The notes under the pieces were generated by a model. The model had not been told where the DNA came from. It saw nothing but the letters and a program-made list of their open reading frames with translations, and did no database searches. Both the position numbers and the translations under genes were made by a program. A stretch of 64,000 nucleotides of DNA from Aristolochia californica (Eukaryota > Streptophyta > Magnoliopsida > Piperales > Aristolochiaceae): the NCBI GenBank assembly GCA_029961685.1, contig JARWKL010000002.1:27372908-27436907 (forward strand), given 5' to 3'. Positions 61,653 through 64,000 of the stretch are shown here, one piece after another (the stretch's first letter is position 1; each line of letters begins with the position of its first letter).

Positions 61653-64000
61653 CCCCCCCTTCCCAATGATTGAAAAACCTAATATATAAAAAATTTAAAA
61701 CTTTTACGATCCTAAAAAATCACAGATACCTTTTGTAATTATCTCTCTTAGCATTTGTGCATTTCCATTTTGGATGTTCAATTTTTTTTTCAAAACCATA
61801 CTTGAGTTTTCACTCTCTCATTTTTCTCGTAACTAAAATGATAAGGCAAATAAATGACAACAAAATGAAATTTTTAGCGTTTATGTATGCAAAAAATTGA
61901 AAACTATAATAAATGTAAGTGAAGAAAATTATTTCACGCACTAAAAATGAACACCAAAGTTTTGTTATCCATGTTTTGGAAATTCCACCAATACAACCCC
62001 TAATAGTTAGGTGGAATTTTATAAGAAAGAGATTTCTAATTTATCATAACATGTTTTAAATATGGATATGCATGCCAGAAACATTATGAAGATGCAAATG
62101 ACCTAATGATCCAAAAATTTCAAGGTGTAGGAAAAATTAAATTCTCAAGTAAACGTGCGGTGGGATATTTACCTAAGCCAAAAAACCCACATTTTTCCTA
62201 TTTACAAAAAGTGGACCTAACAATCTTAGAACACCATAAATATTTTGATCGATTAATGATGTGTAACGACTATAATGTTTTATTAGAAATGACTTATGGT
62301 TTAGGAGTCAACACTCAGTTAAACATTCATCGCCTCCCATTTTTCGATGATTACAAAACCTAATATAGAAAAAAAACTAAAAAAATTTCAATCCTTAAAA
62401 ATCACGGATACTTTTTGGAATTATCGCTCCCAACATTTGTGCATTTCCATTTTGGATGTTCAAGGATTGAAATTTCACTCTCCAGTTTTTCTCATAAACA
62501 AAATGATAAGGCAAGTAGATCACAACAAAATAAAAATTGTAGAGTTTATGTATGCGTAAAATTTAAAACTATAATAAATGTTAGTGAAAAAAATTATTTC
62601 ACGCACTAAAAATGCACACCAAAGTTTTATTATCCAAGTTCTAGAAATTCCATCAGTACAACCCCTAATAACTTTGTGGAATTTTATAAGAAAGATATTT
62701 CTAATTGATCCTCAAATGTTTTAAATATGGATATTCATGCCTGAAATATAATGAAGATGCAAATGACCTAATCATCAAAAAATTTCAAGGCGAAGGAAAA
62801 ATTAAATTCTCAAGTTAACATGCGGTGGTATATTTATGAGAGCCAAACTACCCACTTTTTGCCTATTTACAAAAAGCGGACCTAACAATAAAAGATCATC
62901 GTAAATGTTTTGATCGATTAATGATGTGTAATGGCTATAATTTTTGTTAGAAATGACTTATGGTTTGGGAGTCAACACTCAGTTAAAAATGCCTCGCCCC
63001 CTATTTTTTGATGATTGCAAAACCTAATATATAAAAAAATAAAAGAGTTTACAATCCTTAAAATTCTCAGATACTTTTTGAAATTATCTCCCTGAGAATT
63101 TGTGCATTTCCATTTTGGATGTTCAATTTTTTTCAAATCTAAACTTGAGTTTTCACTCTCCCATTTTTCTCGTAAATAAAAAGATAAGCCAAATAGATCT
63201 CAACAAAATGAAAATTTTAGATTTTATGTAAGCAAAAAATTGAAAATTATAATAAATGTAAGTGAAGAAAATTCTTTCACGCACTAAAAATGAACACCAA
63301 AGTTTTATTGTCCATGTTTGGGAAATTCCACCTGTAACACACATAGGAGCTTGGTATAATTTTCTAAGAAAGATATTTCTAATAGATCCTAACTTGTTTT
63401 AAATATGGATATGCATGCCTGAAACATGTTGAAGATGCAAATGACATAATAATCCAAAAATTTTAAGGAGTAGGAAAAATTAAATTCTCAAGTTAACGTG
63501 CGATGGGATATTTACCAGAGCCAAACAACCCACTTTTTTCCTATTTACAAAAAGTAGACCTAACAATCAAAGATCATCGTAAATGTTTTGACCGATTAAT
63601 GATGTGTAACAGCTATAATACTTGATAGAAATGACTTATAGTTTGGGAGTCAACACTCAGTTAAAAATGCCTCGCCCCCCTTTTTCCAATGATTGCAAAA
63701 CTTAATATAAAAAAATTAAAAGAGTTTACAATCCTTTAAAATCATAGATAGCTTTTTGAACTATCTCTCTCAACATTTGTGTATTTCCATTATGGATGTT
63801 CAATTTTTTTAAAATCCAAACTTGAGTTTTCACTCTCCCATTTTTCTCGTAAGCAAAAAGATAAGGCACATAGATCTCAACAAAATGAAAATTTTAGAGT
63901 TTATGTATGCAAAAAATTGAAAACTATAATAAATGTAAGTGATAAAATTATTTCACGCACTAAAAAGGAACACCAAAGATTTTTTGTCCATGTTTGGGAA
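60445..64000 (+). repeat. Satellite array, segment 4
   Basis: The array resumes at GATAAGGCAAATAGATCACAA and runs to the window end in the same orientation. The first monomer is scrambled: GATCACAA is joined to an ATCTTTCTCAGC box, and GCTCAATT is joined to GAAAACTATAATAAATG, so about 150 bp between those boxes is missing. A 35-C tract lies at 61617-61651. Monomers after 61 kb are regular. No gene is visible. Confidence 0.96.
61617..61651 (+). repeat. Poly-C tract, ~35 C, in satellite
   Basis: The longest C run in the window, at the canonical monomer position between AAAAATG and GCCCCCCCTTCCCAATGATTG. Confidence 0.85.

Noticed and set aside
1..64000. CRISPR array or other prokaryotic repeat system
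   Set aside because: The repeat unit is about 680 bp without unique spacers, and all other features are plant-type.

Overview
This window comes from a flowering-plant nuclear genome, most likely constitutive heterochromatin. The evidence is a very large tandem satellite array, Ty1/copia LTR elements primed with a TATCAGAGC initiator-Met-tRNA site, a PIF/Harbinger DNA transposon with plant-type introns, and plant-type telomere motifs (CCCTAAA). I see no host gene, tRNA, rRNA, CRISPR array or prokaryotic feature. The species cannot be told from the sequence.

About 50 kb (four fifths of the window) is one satellite family, all copies head to tail on the same strand, with a period near 680 bp (677-697 bp between anchors I measured). 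It occupies 1-43019, 48477-50295, 55927-58212 and 60445-64000. Each monomer has an AT-rich body, two short conserved inverted repeats about 20 nt apart internally, and one cytosine tract that varies from about 4 to 35 C. The array has diverged subfamilies, multi-monomer duplications and many truncated junction monomers.

Three related LTR-retrotransposon insertions and one nested DNA transposon break the array. (1) 43020-48476 is a complete but dead Ty1/copia element: two LTRs of about 640 bp, PBS, polypurine tract, target duplication ATATG, and gag-protease-integrase-RT-RNaseH order with stops, frameshifts and a YVDD-to-YVDN change. (2) 50296-55926 is a 441-bp solo LTR with target duplication TTTAT, split by a 5187-bp PIF/Harbinger element (50587-55773; target duplication TAA). 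That element keeps a complete two-exon Myb/SANT-like gene and a three-exon DDE transposase gene damaged by only one in-frame stop. It also carries telomere-like minisatellite DNA. (3) 58213-60448 is a minus-strand copy of the same 441-bp LTR family with about 1.8 kb of apparently non-coding internal DNA. Its 5' LTR is lost and its PBS is fused to satellite at a GATA microhomology.

Inferred order of events: the satellite array expanded; copia-type elements inserted; one element collapsed to a solo LTR and another lost an end by deletion; a PIF/Harbinger element is nested in the solo LTR. The non-autonomous family shares PBS, polypurine-tract context and LTR motifs with the copia element, so copia proteins may have mobilised it. 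No clearly novel multi-gene system is visible. The most notable items are the C-tract satellite, the near-intact Harbinger with telomere-like repeats in its probable 5' region, and the family link among the LTR elements.
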